Source: Pseudomonas sp. LS1212
GTDB taxonomy: Bacteria > Pseudomonadota > Gammaproteobacteria > Pseudomonadales > Pseudomonadaceae
Length of the DNA stretch: 64,000 bases
Direction: 5' to 3'
Assembly (NCBI RefSeq): GCF_024741815.1
Contig: NZ_CP102951.1
Coordinates: 496,001 to 560,000 of the forward strand
This document shows, one piece after another, positions 18,010 through 27,208 of the stretch. Position 1 is the stretch's first letter. Each line of letters opens with the position of its first letter. Below the pieces are notes generated by a model. It worked only from the letters and a program-made list of their open reading frames with translations, was not told the origin of the DNA and made no database searches. Both the position numbers and the translations under genes were made by a program.

Positions 18010-18992
18010 CAGGTAAAGGTTGCGGCGGCTGCAGACTCTATCGGGTTGACCCGCCGCCAGCCGTTGCCATCGGCGACTACCGCGCTGCGGGCCCATTGCG
18101 CCATGTCGGCGCGAGGGCAGACACCGGTATTGCCACGACCGGCACCGGCAATCACCTTGTAAATCACCAGATCGTTCTTGTTGCGCCGGGCCGGCGCTTC
18201 ATCGATGACCTGGCGCACGCTCCAGCTCTCACCGCTCTGGGCGTTGCTGTAGCAGGCGCCATGGAGAATATCGTCAGTGCCGATGCGCTGGGACTTGGCG
18301 TGCTCTTGAGCCAGCTGGATGATCTCCAGCAGGTCGTCGAAGCGAATGTCGATGAAGGAGTCGACCTGACGCAGCGCGTGGTAAAAGTCCTCGGGGGCTA
18401 CGGCAGCAGGGGCCTGCTCGCTTGCAGCGGACTTGTTGAGCGGCTGGGGCTGATGGGCGAGCGCTGCCGGGTAACGGCGCCAGGCAAAGGGTGCATTGAA
18501 CAGCACCGCCACGCCCAGGATGATTGCGCAATTGAGCAGGACCGGCTCCAGCACGAAGCTGAAACCCAGGTCATGCACGGCCTGGCCGCCAATCACCGCG
18601 CTCAAGGCGGTTGCCCCGCCCGGTGGGTGGATGCAGCGTGCGTAATGCATGGCCAGGATCGCCAGGGCGACCGCCAGGGCGGGCGTGAACATCTGCTCAG
18701 GCCAGAGCCACTGGCAACCGACACCGACCATCGCACTCAAGCCGTGGCCGCCGATCACCGCCCAAGGCTGCGAGAGCACCCCGTGGGGCGCGGCGAACAG
18801 CAACACGGCGCTGGCGCCCATGGAAGCCACGACCCACATGGCCGCCGCATTGGGCAACAGCCAGTGGGTCACTGCATAAATCAGGCTGAGACCGACGAAC
18901 GCGCCCAGGCACGAGAGCAGTTTTTCAGTGTGGCTGGTGGCATTGGCCCGCCAGCCCAACAGGTCGAGCAAATTGCGCCAGAACGTTGCCAA
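18009..18992 (-). CDS. HPP family inner-membrane protein
   Basis: A protein of about 327 residues. The N-terminal half has four hydrophobic helices and the name-giving motif CIHPPGGATALSAVIGG, typical of HPP proteins; some plant and cyanobacterial members transport nitrite. The C-terminal half (from about residue 190) is soluble and begins EDFYHALRQVDSFIDIRFDD. It contains GTDDILHGACYSN and YKVIAGAGRGNTG, an extension also seen in other pseudomonad copies. The frame runs back into psd; TTG 18992, directly after the psd stop, is the likely start, implying coupling to psd. Substrate unknown. Confidence 0.75.
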   Translation of the reverse strand: MATFWRNLLDLLGWRANATSHTEKLLSCLGAFVGLSLIYAVTHWLLPNAAAMWVVASMGASAVLLFAAPHGVLSQPWAVIGGHGLSAMVGVGCQWLWPEQMFTPALAVALAILAMHYARCIHPPGGATALSAVIGGQAVHDLGFSFVLEPVLLNCAIILGVAVLFNAPFAWRRYPAALAHQPQPLNKSAASEQAPAAVAPEDFYHALRQVDSFIDIRFDDLLEIIQLAQEHAKSQRIGTDDILHGACYSNAQSGESWSVRQVIDEAPARRNKNDLVIYKVIAGAGRGNTGVCPRADMAQWARSAVVADGNGWRRVNPIESAAAATFT

Positions 18993-18993
18993 A

Positions 18994-19857
18994 TCAGGCC
19001 TCGACAGGCAGGCCCATGCCTTGCCCCATGCGCACCGGGGAACCTGCGCCCAGCTCTTGCGCCCATTTGATCTGGTCCGGGCCGAACAGGACAACGGCTG
19101 TCGAGCCCAACTTGAATCGGCCCAGCTCGGCGCCTTTTTCCAGATGAATCGGTGCGCGCGCCGCTTCGTCGTAACGCACGGTTTTCAGTTCGCGCTTGGG
19201 CGGCGTGACCAGCCCTGCCCAGACGGTTTCGACCGAGGCCACGATCATCGCGCCGACCAGTACCACGGCCATCGGGCCGCGCTCGGTGTCGAACACGCAG
19301 ACGACACGTTCGTTGCGGGCGAACAGTTCCGGTACGTTTTCAGCGGTGGTCTGGTTGACCGAGAACAGCCGGCCAGGCACGTAGACCATTTCGCGCAGGG
19401 TGCCGGCCAGCGGCATGTGCACGCGGTGGTAGTCCTTGGGCGACAGATAAACGGTAGCAAAGTCGCCACCCATGAACGGCGCGGCAGTGGCTGCATCGCC
19501 GCCGAGCAGTTCCAGTACGCTGAAACTGTGGCCCTTGGCCTGGAAGATCCGCCCGTGTTCGATGGGGCCGAGCTGGCTGACGGCACCATCGGCCGGGCTC
19601 AGGATCGTGCCGGGCGTGTCGTCCAGCGGGCGTGCGTCGGCTTTCAGGGCGCGGGTGAAGAAGGCGTTGAAGTGCTCGTAGGCGGTCAAGTCTTCGACCA
19701 GGGCTTCGGACATGTTCACCTGATAGCGTTTGGCAAACCAGGCGGTGAAGGTGTTCTTGAACCAGCGCACGCGGCACTCGGCAATGCAGCCGGCAAGACG
19801 CGAAAGCAGATTATGCGGCAGCAGGTATTGGCTGAAAATGAACAAGCGGGATTTCAT
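18994..19857 (-). CDS. psd: Phosphatidylserine decarboxylase proenzyme
   Basis: It converts phosphatidylserine to phosphatidylethanolamine at the inner membrane. The 287-residue proenzyme has the N-terminal RLFIFSQYLLPHNLLSRLAG, the catalytic block YLSPKDYHRVHMPLAG, and the self-cleavage site FKLGSTAVVLF (LGST; the Ser becomes the pyruvoyl group). ATG 19857 is preceded by AAGGAAAACTG. It lies 9 nt after rhdA, suggesting one transcript rhdA-psd-HPP. Confidence 0.96.
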   Translation of the reverse strand: MKSRLFIFSQYLLPHNLLSRLAGCIAECRVRWFKNTFTAWFAKRYQVNMSEALVEDLTAYEHFNAFFTRALKADARPLDDTPGTILSPADGAVSQLGPIEHGRIFQAKGHSFSVLELLGGDAATAAPFMGGDFATVYLSPKDYHRVHMPLAGTLREMVYVPGRLFSVNQTTAENVPELFARNERVVCVFDTERGPMAVVLVGAMIVASVETVWAGLVTPPKRELKTVRYDEAARAPIHLEKGAELGRFKLGSTAVVLFGPDQIKWAQELGAGSPVRMGQGMGLPVEA

Positions 19858-19866
19858 CAGTTTTCC

Positions 19867-20682
19867 TTAAACTTCTTTAGGCGTGTCCGGGAGGTTGCCC
19901 CACTCGCTCCAGGATCCGGCATAGCCCTTGACACGCGGGTAACCGAGCGCCTTGGCCACCAGGTAGGTAAAGCCAGAGCGGTGGTGGGTCTGGCAATGGG
20001 TGATCAGTTCTTTGTCTTTGGTGATACCCAGGTTTTCGAGGACTTGGGCTATGTCCTTGCGAATGCGCAAGTCGCGGTTCAAATCCATGCCGGCGGTCCA
20101 TTCGAAATTGACCGCGCCGGGGATATGACCACCCTCGGCTGCAAGGACTTTCTTGCCGGAATATTCCAGCGGGCCGCGTGCATCCCATATTGCCAGGTCC
20201 AGGGCGCCCAGACGGCTTTGAAGGTACTCGCGGGTGGCGGTTGGCTCGTCGTGCAGAGTCAGCGCAACCGGGCCGCCGACGGCGGGCGGGACTTCGGTCG
20301 ACAAGGGCAGGCCTTCGCGTTGCCAGGAAAGCAGCCCACCATCGATATAGTGGTAACGGCTATGCCCGATGACGTCGAGCAGCCAGATGAAGCGCCCGGC
20401 CCAACCACCGCCTTCATCGTCATAGACCACGTAGACAGCGTCAGGGTTGTGGCCCAGTTCACCGAACAGCGCTTCAAGCGCGGCTTGTGAAGGGAGCAGG
20501 CCCGGTGCAGGCAGTTGGCCCAGTTGCGTGCGCTTGGGGTCGACAAAGCGCGCACCGGGGATATGGCCGGCGGTATACCGGGCAGTACTGGTAAGGTCGA
20601 CGAGGATCAATTCTGGAGCTTTCAGGCGAGCGTGCAGGTCACCGGGTTCGATCACCAGTGGCAAGCCAGAGAATTTAGGCAT
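19867..20682 (-). CDS. rhdA: Thiosulfate sulfurtransferase (rhodanese) RhdA
   Basis: A two-domain rhodanese of 271 residues that transfers sulfane sulfur from thiosulfate to acceptors. The C-terminal domain has the active-site loop THCQTHHRSGFTYLV; CQTHHR is the loop reported for Azotobacter vinelandii RhdA, which has the same length. The N-terminal inactive rhodanese domain contains YTAGHIPGARFVDP. ATG 20682 is preceded by GGAGACC; the frame opens six codons earlier. It is upstream of psd on the same strand. Confidence 0.93.
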   Translation of the reverse strand: MPKFSGLPLVIEPGDLHARLKAPELILVDLTSTARYTAGHIPGARFVDPKRTQLGQLPAPGLLPSQAALEALFGELGHNPDAVYVVYDDEGGGWAGRFIWLLDVIGHSRYHYIDGGLLSWQREGLPLSTEVPPAVGGPVALTLHDEPTATREYLQSRLGALDLAIWDARGPLEYSGKKVLAAEGGHIPGAVNFEWTAGMDLNRDLRIRKDIAQVLENLGITKDKELITHCQTHHRSGFTYLVAKALGYPRVKGYAGSWSEWGNLPDTPKEV

Positions 20683-20728
20683 GTAAGGTCTCCAGATCAA
20701 AAGAGAGGGCCGGATTGTAGCGCAAGCA

Positions 20729-22249
20729 TCAGTTAGTGCGGTTGCTAAAGCTGGTCAGTGCACGCTCGATGCACTGCGCTGTCTTGCCGAAGGCCTGCAC
20801 GCTGATTTCCGAGAGCGGACCACCGCCCTGATCGGCCACCAGGAGCATGACGACACGGCCATTGCTGGCCAGCGAGCGCATGAGCAGATGCTCACCCTTG
20901 AACAACCCACGCAGGCTGGCCGGTAGTAGCGCCGAAAACTTCGCGTTATTGGCAGGTGTCAGACGAATCTGCGCAGGTTGAGCCAGTAGTCGCTGCAGCA
21001 CGTTGCTCTGGCTGATCAGCAAATTGAGGCTGGCCGCTTCGGCGGGCAGCCCGTTGCTCTGGTGGACCCGCAGGGTAGTCAGCGTCTTGTCGGCCATCAA
21101 CATCAATACGCGCTGCATGCCACATGCCACCAGTGCATCACGGGCATGGGTCGTCAGGTGCATGGCATTGGTGAAGCGACTCGGTTCTACCAGCAACGCC
21201 GAGCAGTACTTGCGCCACGCTTCCAGCGACTGCGCCGATGGCGGCGGGGCCGGCAGCAGGCCGCGGTGGACACGCCGGGCCGTCCAGGGCCAGATCAGCG
21301 CTTCGGCCGGGTGCCAGAGGCCGGGTGCCGCATGGGCGTGGGCGCTTTGCACTGCCTGCTGGTGGATCTGTTGTTGGAGGTCGGCCAAGGGCATCTGCAG
21401 GTAGAGGCTGGTCAAGTACTGCCAGCGGCTGTTGTGCGGGCTGTCCCAGGCCTGCTGCGCCGAAAGCGCGAGGCCGTTGGCCAGCAGCACGGTATTGGCG
21501 GGCTGGTTCAGCCAGCGGCTCAGTACCGGGTTGTCATCCAGGTGTCGTTGTTGGCGCAAGGGGTGTTCGTTGTCACGTGCGATGTGCAGTGCCTGCACCA
21601 ATAAGCGACGGTCTTCGAGCAGCAGGCGATAACCCTGAATGATCCAGGCGGGCAATCGCCAGATTTCGGCCAGGGCCTGGCACAGTACGAGCAGGCGGAC
21701 GCCAAACAGCTCTTCTTCGACCACGCGCGCCGACTCACCCTTGTGGATGACTCGCAGCTCCCATTCTTCCAGCAGTTGGGGGTGGGTAACCGCCAGTGGC
21801 CAGAGCGGGGAGAGGAACAACAGGCTGCCCCAGTGGACTTCCTGCCAGAGCCGGGCCAGGCGACTGGCGAACAGGCCATTGGCCTGCTGCGCGGCATGCT
21901 GGCTGATCAACTGCAGTTGGCCAAGGGTGCCGGGAATCTCTTCGGGTTCGACGGCAGGCAGGCGTTCGAGCAATGCCTCGGTGCGTTTGAGCCCCAGGCG
22001 ATTGATCGCGATTTCCAGGCTCTCGGCAGGCTCGGCCATGCTGTTTTGGGTGTGCTGATTCGCTTCGCGCATCACGCTGAGCACCAGTGCCGGGCTGCCC
22101 TGCATCAGTTCGGCAATCTCGCGCAGCGAGCGGCGACTGTCAGCCATCGCGGCACGAACCTGCCCATGGCTGGCGAGCGGCACGGGCAATCGAACACCGT
22201 CGAGGAGCTTGAGCCAGGTATCCAGGCTTTTTGGATTTTTAGTTGGCAC
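20729..22249 (-). CDS. HDOD domain-containing protein
   Basis: A protein of about 506 residues. The N-terminal region is an HDOD-type fold: LDGVRLPVPLASHGQVRAAM, SLREIAELMQGSPALVLSVM and LEIAINRLGLKRTEALLERL. HDOD proteins are HD-superfamily relatives lacking the catalytic residues, often found with signalling and motility genes. The rest is helical with a C-terminal domain (FSALLPASLRGLFKGEHLLM) that may be GAF-like. The start is uncertain; GTG 22249 (VPTKNPKSLDTWLKLL) fits homologue alignments as I recall them. It is divergent from motAB. Confidence 0.78.
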   Translation of the reverse strand: MPTKNPKSLDTWLKLLDGVRLPVPLASHGQVRAAMADSRRSLREIAELMQGSPALVLSVMREANQHTQNSMAEPAESLEIAINRLGLKRTEALLERLPAVEPEEIPGTLGQLQLISQHAAQQANGLFASRLARLWQEVHWGSLLFLSPLWPLAVTHPQLLEEWELRVIHKGESARVVEEELFGVRLLVLCQALAEIWRLPAWIIQGYRLLLEDRRLLVQALHIARDNEHPLRQQRHLDDNPVLSRWLNQPANTVLLANGLALSAQQAWDSPHNSRWQYLTSLYLQMPLADLQQQIHQQAVQSAHAHAAPGLWHPAEALIWPWTARRVHRGLLPAPPPSAQSLEAWRKYCSALLVEPSRFTNAMHLTTHARDALVACGMQRVLMLMADKTLTTLRVHQSNGLPAEAASLNLLISQSNVLQRLLAQPAQIRLTPANNAKFSALLPASLRGLFKGEHLLMRSLASNGRVVMLLVADQGGGPLSEISVQAFGKTAQCIERALTSFSNRTN

Positions 22250-22305
22250 GATAGTTTCGATAAATGCTCTGAAAGGGGCCCAACTGATTTTTTGCCTTGA
22301 CTGGC

Positions 22306-22332
22306 TATAGTCTGGCGCAGAACGGCCGATAA
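22306..22332 (+). promoter_or_regulatory. Sigma-28 (FliA)-type promoter of motAB
   Basis: TATAGTCT (22306-22313), an 11-bp spacer and GCCGATAA (22325-22332) match the flagellar sigma-28 consensus TAAAGTTT-N11-GCCGATAA: the -10 exactly, the -35 in 6 of 8 positions. It lies about 65 bp before motA, which encodes a flagellar stator subunit, the expected target class. Confidence 0.8.
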
Positions 22333-22398
22333 GTAGAAGAAGAGTTTTACAAACTTGCGCCCCGACCCTGACCACGACTTTGTAAGTGCTTCTAACCC

Positions 22399-23250
22399 AT
22401 GGCTAAAATTATCGGCATCATCGTCGTATTCGCGAGTGTGCTCGGCGGATATGTTCTTTCTCACGGCAAGGTTGCCGCCCTGATCCAGCCTTTCGAGGTC
22501 TTGATTATCGGCGGTGCGGCCCTGGGCGCGTTCTTGCAGGCCAACCCCGGCCGCATGACCATGCACGTCATAAAGAAATCCCTGAGCATGTTCAGCTCGC
22601 GCTTTTCCCACACCTTCTATATCGAAGTGCTGGGGCTGGTCTACGAGATCCTCAACAAGAGCCGACGCGAAGGCATGATGGCGATCGAGGGCGATATTGA
22701 AGATGCCGCGGCAAGTCCGATTTTCGCCAAATACCCTGCGGTGCTCAAAGATGAACGCATGACGGCGTTTATTTGTGACTACTTGCGCATCATGTCCTCG
22801 GGCAACATGGCTCCCCATGAGCTGGAAGGCCTGTTCGACATGGAGCTGGTGAGTTTGAAGGAAGAGCTCGACCATCCCTCCCACGCCGTAAACGGCATCG
22901 CTGACGGGATGCCGGGTTTCGGTATTGTCGCGGCTGTACTGGGGATCGTGGTGACCATGGCCTCTCTCGGTGAGGGCGATCAGAAATCCATTGGCTTGCA
23001 CGTCGGTGCGGCACTGGTCGGTACCTTCTTCGGTATTCTTGCGGCCTACGGCTTCTTCGGGCCGTTGTCGACTGCCTTGCGCCATGATGCCAAGGAAGAG
23101 TTGAACGTGTATGAAGCCATCAAGGCGGCGCTGGTGGCCTCGGCATCGGGCATGCCGCCATCGCTGGCCGTGGAGTTCGGTCGCAAGGTGCTGTACCCGG
23201 CGCACCGCCCCAGTTTCATCGAGCTGGAACAAGCGGTTCGCGGTCGCTGA
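22399..23250 (+). CDS. motA: Flagellar motor stator protein MotA
   Basis: An inner-membrane proton-channel subunit that couples ion flow to flagellar rotation. The 283-residue protein has four membrane helices and family landmarks IIVVFASVLGGYVLSHG, LIIGGAALGAFLQANPG, HAVNGIADGMPGFGIVAAVLG and VGTFFGILAAYGFFGPL. The large cytoplasmic loop carries the charged residues that contact FliG. It is followed 3 nt later by motB. Confidence 0.97.
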   Translation: MAKIIGIIVVFASVLGGYVLSHGKVAALIQPFEVLIIGGAALGAFLQANPGRMTMHVIKKSLSMFSSRFSHTFYIEVLGLVYEILNKSRREGMMAIEGDIEDAAASPIFAKYPAVLKDERMTAFICDYLRIMSSGNMAPHELEGLFDMELVSLKEELDHPSHAVNGIADGMPGFGIVAAVLGIVVTMASLGEGDQKSIGLHVGAALVGTFFGILAAYGFFGPLSTALRHDAKEELNVYEAIKAALVASASGMPPSLAVEFGRKVLYPAHRPSFIELEQAVRGR

Positions 23251-23253
23251 GTC

Positions 23254-24258
23254 ATGGAGAATAATCAGCCGATTATCATCAAGCGCGTCAAGCGCTACGA
23301 AGGCGGCCATCATGGCGGAGCCTGGAAAATCGCCTTTGCCGACTTTGCCACGGCAATGATGGCGTTCTTCCTGGTCCTGTGGCTGCTTTCCACGGCAACC
23401 CCTGAACAGAAAATCGCCATCGCCGGTTACTTCAAGGACCCGATCGGTTTCTCGGAGAGCGGTACGCCGTTCATAATCGACATGGGCGGTTCGCCCAAGC
23501 TGGCACCGGATAAGACAATCAACCCGGAGATCGAGGCTGAGCCCCAGCCGGAAACCACACCCCAGATCAACCGGGAACAAGTCCAGAGCATGGCCGAGCA
23601 GGTCGAGCGCGAGCGCCTGGAGTTACTGCTGCAGGAGCTGCAGAACAAGGTCGAAGAAAATCCGCAGTTGCAGAAGTTCAAGGACCAGATCCTGTTCGAA
23701 ATCACCCAGGATGGCTTGCGCATTCAGATCATGGATGCCGAGAACCGGCCTATGTTCGATTTGGGCAGCGCCCGTCTGCAGCCGTATTTCGAAGACATCC
23801 TGCTGGCCATGGCCGACACCATCAAGGCGGTGCCGAACAAGATCAGCGTCAGCGGACACACCGACGCCAAGCCGTTCGCCGGTACCGGCGATTTCGGAAA
23901 CTGGGAACTGTCGGCCAATCGCGCCAACGCGGCGCGCCGCGCTCTGGTTGCTGGTGGCTATCCCGATAGCCAGGTCGCACGGGTGGTGGGCTATGCCTCC
24001 TCGTCCCTGTTCGACCGCAAGAACCCGCTGAATCCTGTCAACAGGCGCATTGATATCATCGTGTTGACGAAAAAGGCCCAGCGCGAAATCGAAGGCGAAC
24101 AAAACGCCCCCGATGCAGCCAAGCCCGATGCCGCCGCGATCGATCCAGCGGCGGCACCGGTTGACCCGAGCGAGCCGATGCAGCCGCGTGAGTTACGACA
24201 AAAGCTGAACATCTTCGAGGATGGCGTCCTGAAGATGGATGAGCCCGGCAAGCAGTAA
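23254..24258 (+). CDS. motB: Flagellar motor stator protein MotB
   Basis: It anchors the stator to peptidoglycan. The 334-residue protein has one N-terminal membrane helix with the proton-carrying Asp in WKIAFADFATAMMAFFLVLW and a periplasmic plug/linker. The C-terminal OmpA-like domain has ISVSGHTDAKPF, NWELSANRANAARRALV and NRRIDIIVL. The tail is Ala/Pro/Asp-rich. It is convergent with the caspase-like gene, 33 bp away, with no obvious terminator between them. Confidence 0.96.
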   Translation: MENNQPIIIKRVKRYEGGHHGGAWKIAFADFATAMMAFFLVLWLLSTATPEQKIAIAGYFKDPIGFSESGTPFIIDMGGSPKLAPDKTINPEIEAEPQPETTPQINREQVQSMAEQVERERLELLLQELQNKVEENPQLQKFKDQILFEITQDGLRIQIMDAENRPMFDLGSARLQPYFEDILLAMADTIKAVPNKISVSGHTDAKPFAGTGDFGNWELSANRANAARRALVAGGYPDSQVARVVGYASSSLFDRKNPLNPVNRRIDIIVLTKKAQREIEGEQNAPDAAKPDAAAIDPAAAPVDPSEPMQPRELRQKLNIFEDGVLKMDEPGKQ

Positions 24259-24291
24259 GCGCCGTCCACTCCGAGCAATCGGGGCGGGCGA

Positions 24292-25254
24292 TCAGCCGTG
24301 TCCCTTCATCGCAAGTTCACGGTAGTAGGTGCCCAGTGCCGTCAGTCGGCAGCCGGTGTGGTTGATGGCGGCGTCATACAGGTGTTCGGCGTCGACCGGC
24401 TCGACCAGGCTGTGGCGATTGCAATGCTGCAATTGAGCGAAGATTTCGCCATGCTCGGGGACGAAGCAAGCGAATTGCGTGGGCTCGAAGCTGGGGTCAA
24501 GTTCGAACACCGTTTCCGGCTCGGGAAACCACTCGGGCAATTTGCGCAGGGTTTCTTCAGGCACCAGCGGCGCCACCTCTCGAAGTGAAATGAAGCGCGA
24601 AACGTTGGTCTTGAATACGGGCCGCTGCTCCTGGGTGCCCAGCGCGTTATCGACGAATGCATAAAGGTTGCCGGGTGTGATCGCGCCTTGCACGTTGGCC
24701 GCGGCACCGTTCAGCGCTTGCAGCAGCAGGCTGGTGAACAGCGTGTGGCGGGCCCGCTCCCGGGCATGGTGGGGGCTCTTGCAGGCGATCAGCAGGGTGA
24801 CCCCTTCGCCAATGATGCTGGTGCCGGCCTTCAACGTCCGGCTTTCGCCCGCAGTATCGGCATGGCAGCAGTCCAGGATAATGACCTTGTTCCTGGTTGC
24901 GGTGGCCTTGGAGGCCCAGGTCAGAATATCGCTCAAACGGATGCCGTCGGCGAAGTTGCGCGCATCCTGGGGCAGGATCATCCCCTCATCGATGCTGGTA
25001 TCGAATTGGCCGTTGCCGGCAAAATAGAACAGCGCGGTATCGCATTCCCCGGAAAACAACGATTTGATCTGCCCCTCCAGGGTGTGATGGGAGACGTCGG
25101 TTTCGACCGAGGTCAGTATGCGGCTGTTGAAGTTCGGTCTGCCGCAGGCATGCCGGCTCAACACCGATGCCATGGCAATGGCGTCGGTGTGACAGCCGGC
25201 CAGGGGCGGAACATGGCGATAGTGGTTGATACCGACAAAAAGGGCTTTACGCAT
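24292..25254 (-). CDS. Caspase-like (peptidase C14 p20) protein lacking the catalytic His
   Basis: A 320-residue protein starting MRKALFVGINHYRHVPPLAG, the N-terminal strand of the caspase p20 fold, with CHTDAIAMASVL next. The cysteine block VIILDCCHAD is present (Cys129-Cys130). The histidine block, usually FYFAGHG, reads LFYFAGNGQFD, so the dyad His is Asn81 (codon 25014..25012). Residues 150-230 complete the p20/p10-like region (LLIACKSPHHARERARHTLF). The last 90 residues form a separate C-terminal domain I do not recognise. ATG 25254 has AAGGGA upstream. It may be a pseudo-protease or use another base. A role in signalling or phage defence is possible by analogy only. Confidence 0.75.
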   Translation of the reverse strand: MRKALFVGINHYRHVPPLAGCHTDAIAMASVLSRHACGRPNFNSRILTSVETDVSHHTLEGQIKSLFSGECDTALFYFAGNGQFDTSIDEGMILPQDARNFADGIRLSDILTWASKATATRNKVIILDCCHADTAGESRTLKAGTSIIGEGVTLLIACKSPHHARERARHTLFTSLLLQALNGAAANVQGAITPGNLYAFVDNALGTQEQRPVFKTNVSRFISLREVAPLVPEETLRKLPEWFPEPETVFELDPSFEPTQFACFVPEHGEIFAQLQHCNRHSLVEPVDAEHLYDAAINHTGCRLTALGTYYRELAMKGHG

Positions 25255-25466
25255 GTTTGATCCCTTCATTCACAGAGTGCGAATTGACGCCGCCATTAAC
25301 AGGAAAGGGACGGCATGAAGAGATGACCTTTGTTCAAATCGAGATGTGCGGCAAGGTACTGCCACAAAAGGAGAAATGTCCTTCCTTCGTTGGTTAAAAA
25401 ATCCTACAGAAGGGGCATCGTAAGTAAGAATCGGCGCCCGTCCCTTGTGGGAAAAGCGCCTGATAC

Positions 25467-26498
25467 TTAGTAGCTGTCTTGGGGCAGGCTGGCGATGATC
25501 GAGCGATAGCTGTTCATGCGCTGTTGCTGTACGCGGCCCTCTTCAAGGGCCTTGAGCAGGGCGCAACCCGGTTCGCGGTCGTGCTTGCAGTCACGAAAGC
25601 GACACCTGCCGAGCAGATTGTTGAACTCGATGAAACCGGCTTCGACATCGGCGCGGCTGACGTGGCCAAGGCCGAATTCGCGGATACCCGGGGAGTCGAT
25701 CAGCTCGCCGCCACCAGGGAAATGGAACAGTCGAGCGGTAGTGGTGGTATGCGTGCCTTGCCCGGACCATTCGGACAATGGCCCGACGCGCGTTTCTACG
25801 TCCGGCAGCAGGCTGTTGACCAGCGACGATTTGCCGACGCCGGACTGGCCGACGAACACGCTGATGTGCCCGTTCAGGCGTGCCTGCAATTGTTGCATGC
25901 CATCGCCATGATGGGCCGAGACTTCCAGTATCGGATAGCCCAGCTGCCGGTAGACGGCGAGCAGTGCATTGAGTGCCGGGGCATTCTGCTCGTCGATCAG
26001 GTCGGCCTTGTTCAGCAGCAGCAGCGGGTGAATGCCGGCATGCTCGGCGGCAACCAGGTAGCGGTCGATCAGATTTGCATGTGGCTCGGGCATGGGGGCG
26101 AAGACGATGACGATCAGGTCGACGTTGGCGGCGACCGGCTTGAGCTGGCCACGGTTGTCGGGCCGGCACAGTTCGGTGTCGCGCGGCAGTTGCGCGACGA
26201 TCACACCGATGCCCTGGTTGCCGGCGCGCCAGACCACCCGGTCGCCGGTGACCAATGCGGGCAGGTTGGCGCGCAGGTGGCAACGGAACACCTGGCCGGC
26301 TTGTTCGCCTTGTTGCGCCTCGACCTCCACTTGCACACCGAAGTGCGCGATCACCAGGCCTGTTTGTTCAGGCCCGAGGTCGCCGCCTTCGAGCACTTCC
26401 AGGGCATGGGATTCGCGTTTGGCAGCGCGGGCAGCACGCTCGCCCTGGATTTTTTCGATGCGCCAGTTCTGGCGACGGTTGAGCTGGCGTTTGGCCAT
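25467..26498 (-). CDS. rsgA: Small-subunit ribosome biogenesis GTPase RsgA
   Basis: A circularly permuted GTPase that helps late 30S maturation. The 343-residue protein has an OB-fold N-terminal region and G motifs in permuted order (LLLNKADLID for G4, VFVGQSGVGKSSLVNSLL for G1, IDSPGIREF for G3). The C-terminal zinc knuckle is CRFRDCKHDREPGCALL. ATG 26498 (MAKRQLNRRQNWR) is chosen over an upstream in-frame start. It is divergent from orn. About 210 bp of AT-richer DNA with no gene separates it from the caspase-like gene. Confidence 0.96.
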   Translation of the reverse strand: MAKRQLNRRQNWRIEKIQGERAARAAKRESHALEVLEGGDLGPEQTGLVIAHFGVQVEVEAQQGEQAGQVFRCHLRANLPALVTGDRVVWRAGNQGIGVIVAQLPRDTELCRPDNRGQLKPVAANVDLIVIVFAPMPEPHANLIDRYLVAAEHAGIHPLLLLNKADLIDEQNAPALNALLAVYRQLGYPILEVSAHHGDGMQQLQARLNGHISVFVGQSGVGKSSLVNSLLPDVETRVGPLSEWSGQGTHTTTTARLFHFPGGGELIDSPGIREFGLGHVSRADVEAGFIEFNNLLGRCRFRDCKHDREPGCALLKALEEGRVQQQRMNSYRSIIASLPQDSY

Positions 26499-26599
26499 GA
26501 ATGTTCCGTGTCGATAAAGCAGGGGGTATGGATAAAACGGCAACGAGTTTAGCACGGCCCACTAGGCTAAACTGCGCAGCTACGTCGAGGAGCAGAACC

Positions 26600-27142
26600 A
26601 TGCAAAACCCAAACAACCTGATTTGGATCGATCTGGAAATGACAGGTCTGGATCCTGACCATGACGTCATCATCGAAATGGCGACCATCGTCACCGACAG
26701 CGACCTCAATACCCTCGCCGAAGGCCCGGTCATCGCCATTCACCAGAGTGACGAGATCCTGGCCGGCATGGACGAGTGGAACACCCGTCAGCACGGCGGT
26801 TCCGGCCTGACCCAGCGCGTTCGTGAAAGCCGCATCAGCATGGCCGAGGCCGAGGCCCAGACGATTGCCTTCCTGGAGCAATGGGTGCCCAAGGGCAAGT
26901 CGCCGATCTGTGGCAACAGCATCTGCCAGGATCGCCGCTTCCTTTATCGGCACATGCGCGAGCTGGAAAACTACTTCCACTACCGCAACCTCGATGTCTC
27001 GACGCTCAAGGAGCTGGCTGCACGCTGGGCACCGAATGTTCAGGACAGTTTCAAGAAGGGCAGTACCCACCTGGCGCTGGACGATATCCGTGAGTCCATT
27101 GCCGAGCTTCGCCACTATCGCGAGCACTTCATCAAGTTCTGA
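26600..27142 (+). CDS. orn: Oligoribonuclease
   Basis: A 3'-5' exonuclease of the DEDDh family that degrades dinucleotides, including pGpG from c-di-GMP turnover. The 180-residue protein shows IWIDLEMTGLDPDHDVIIEM (Exo I), NSICQDRRFLYRHM (Exo II) and HLALDDIRESIAELRHYR (Exo III with the catalytic His). ATG 26600 follows GAGGAGC. Divergent from rsgA. Confidence 0.97.
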   Translation: MQNPNNLIWIDLEMTGLDPDHDVIIEMATIVTDSDLNTLAEGPVIAIHQSDEILAGMDEWNTRQHGGSGLTQRVRESRISMAEAEAQTIAFLEQWVPKGKSPICGNSICQDRRFLYRHMRELENYFHYRNLDVSTLKELAARWAPNVQDSFKKGSTHLALDDIRESIAELRHYREHFIKF

Positions 27143-27208
27143 CTGCGCCCTCTTTTGGTGCTTGAGCCAACTGGGTAGACTGCGCGCCCTTTTGCACGGA
27201 CCGCTGCC

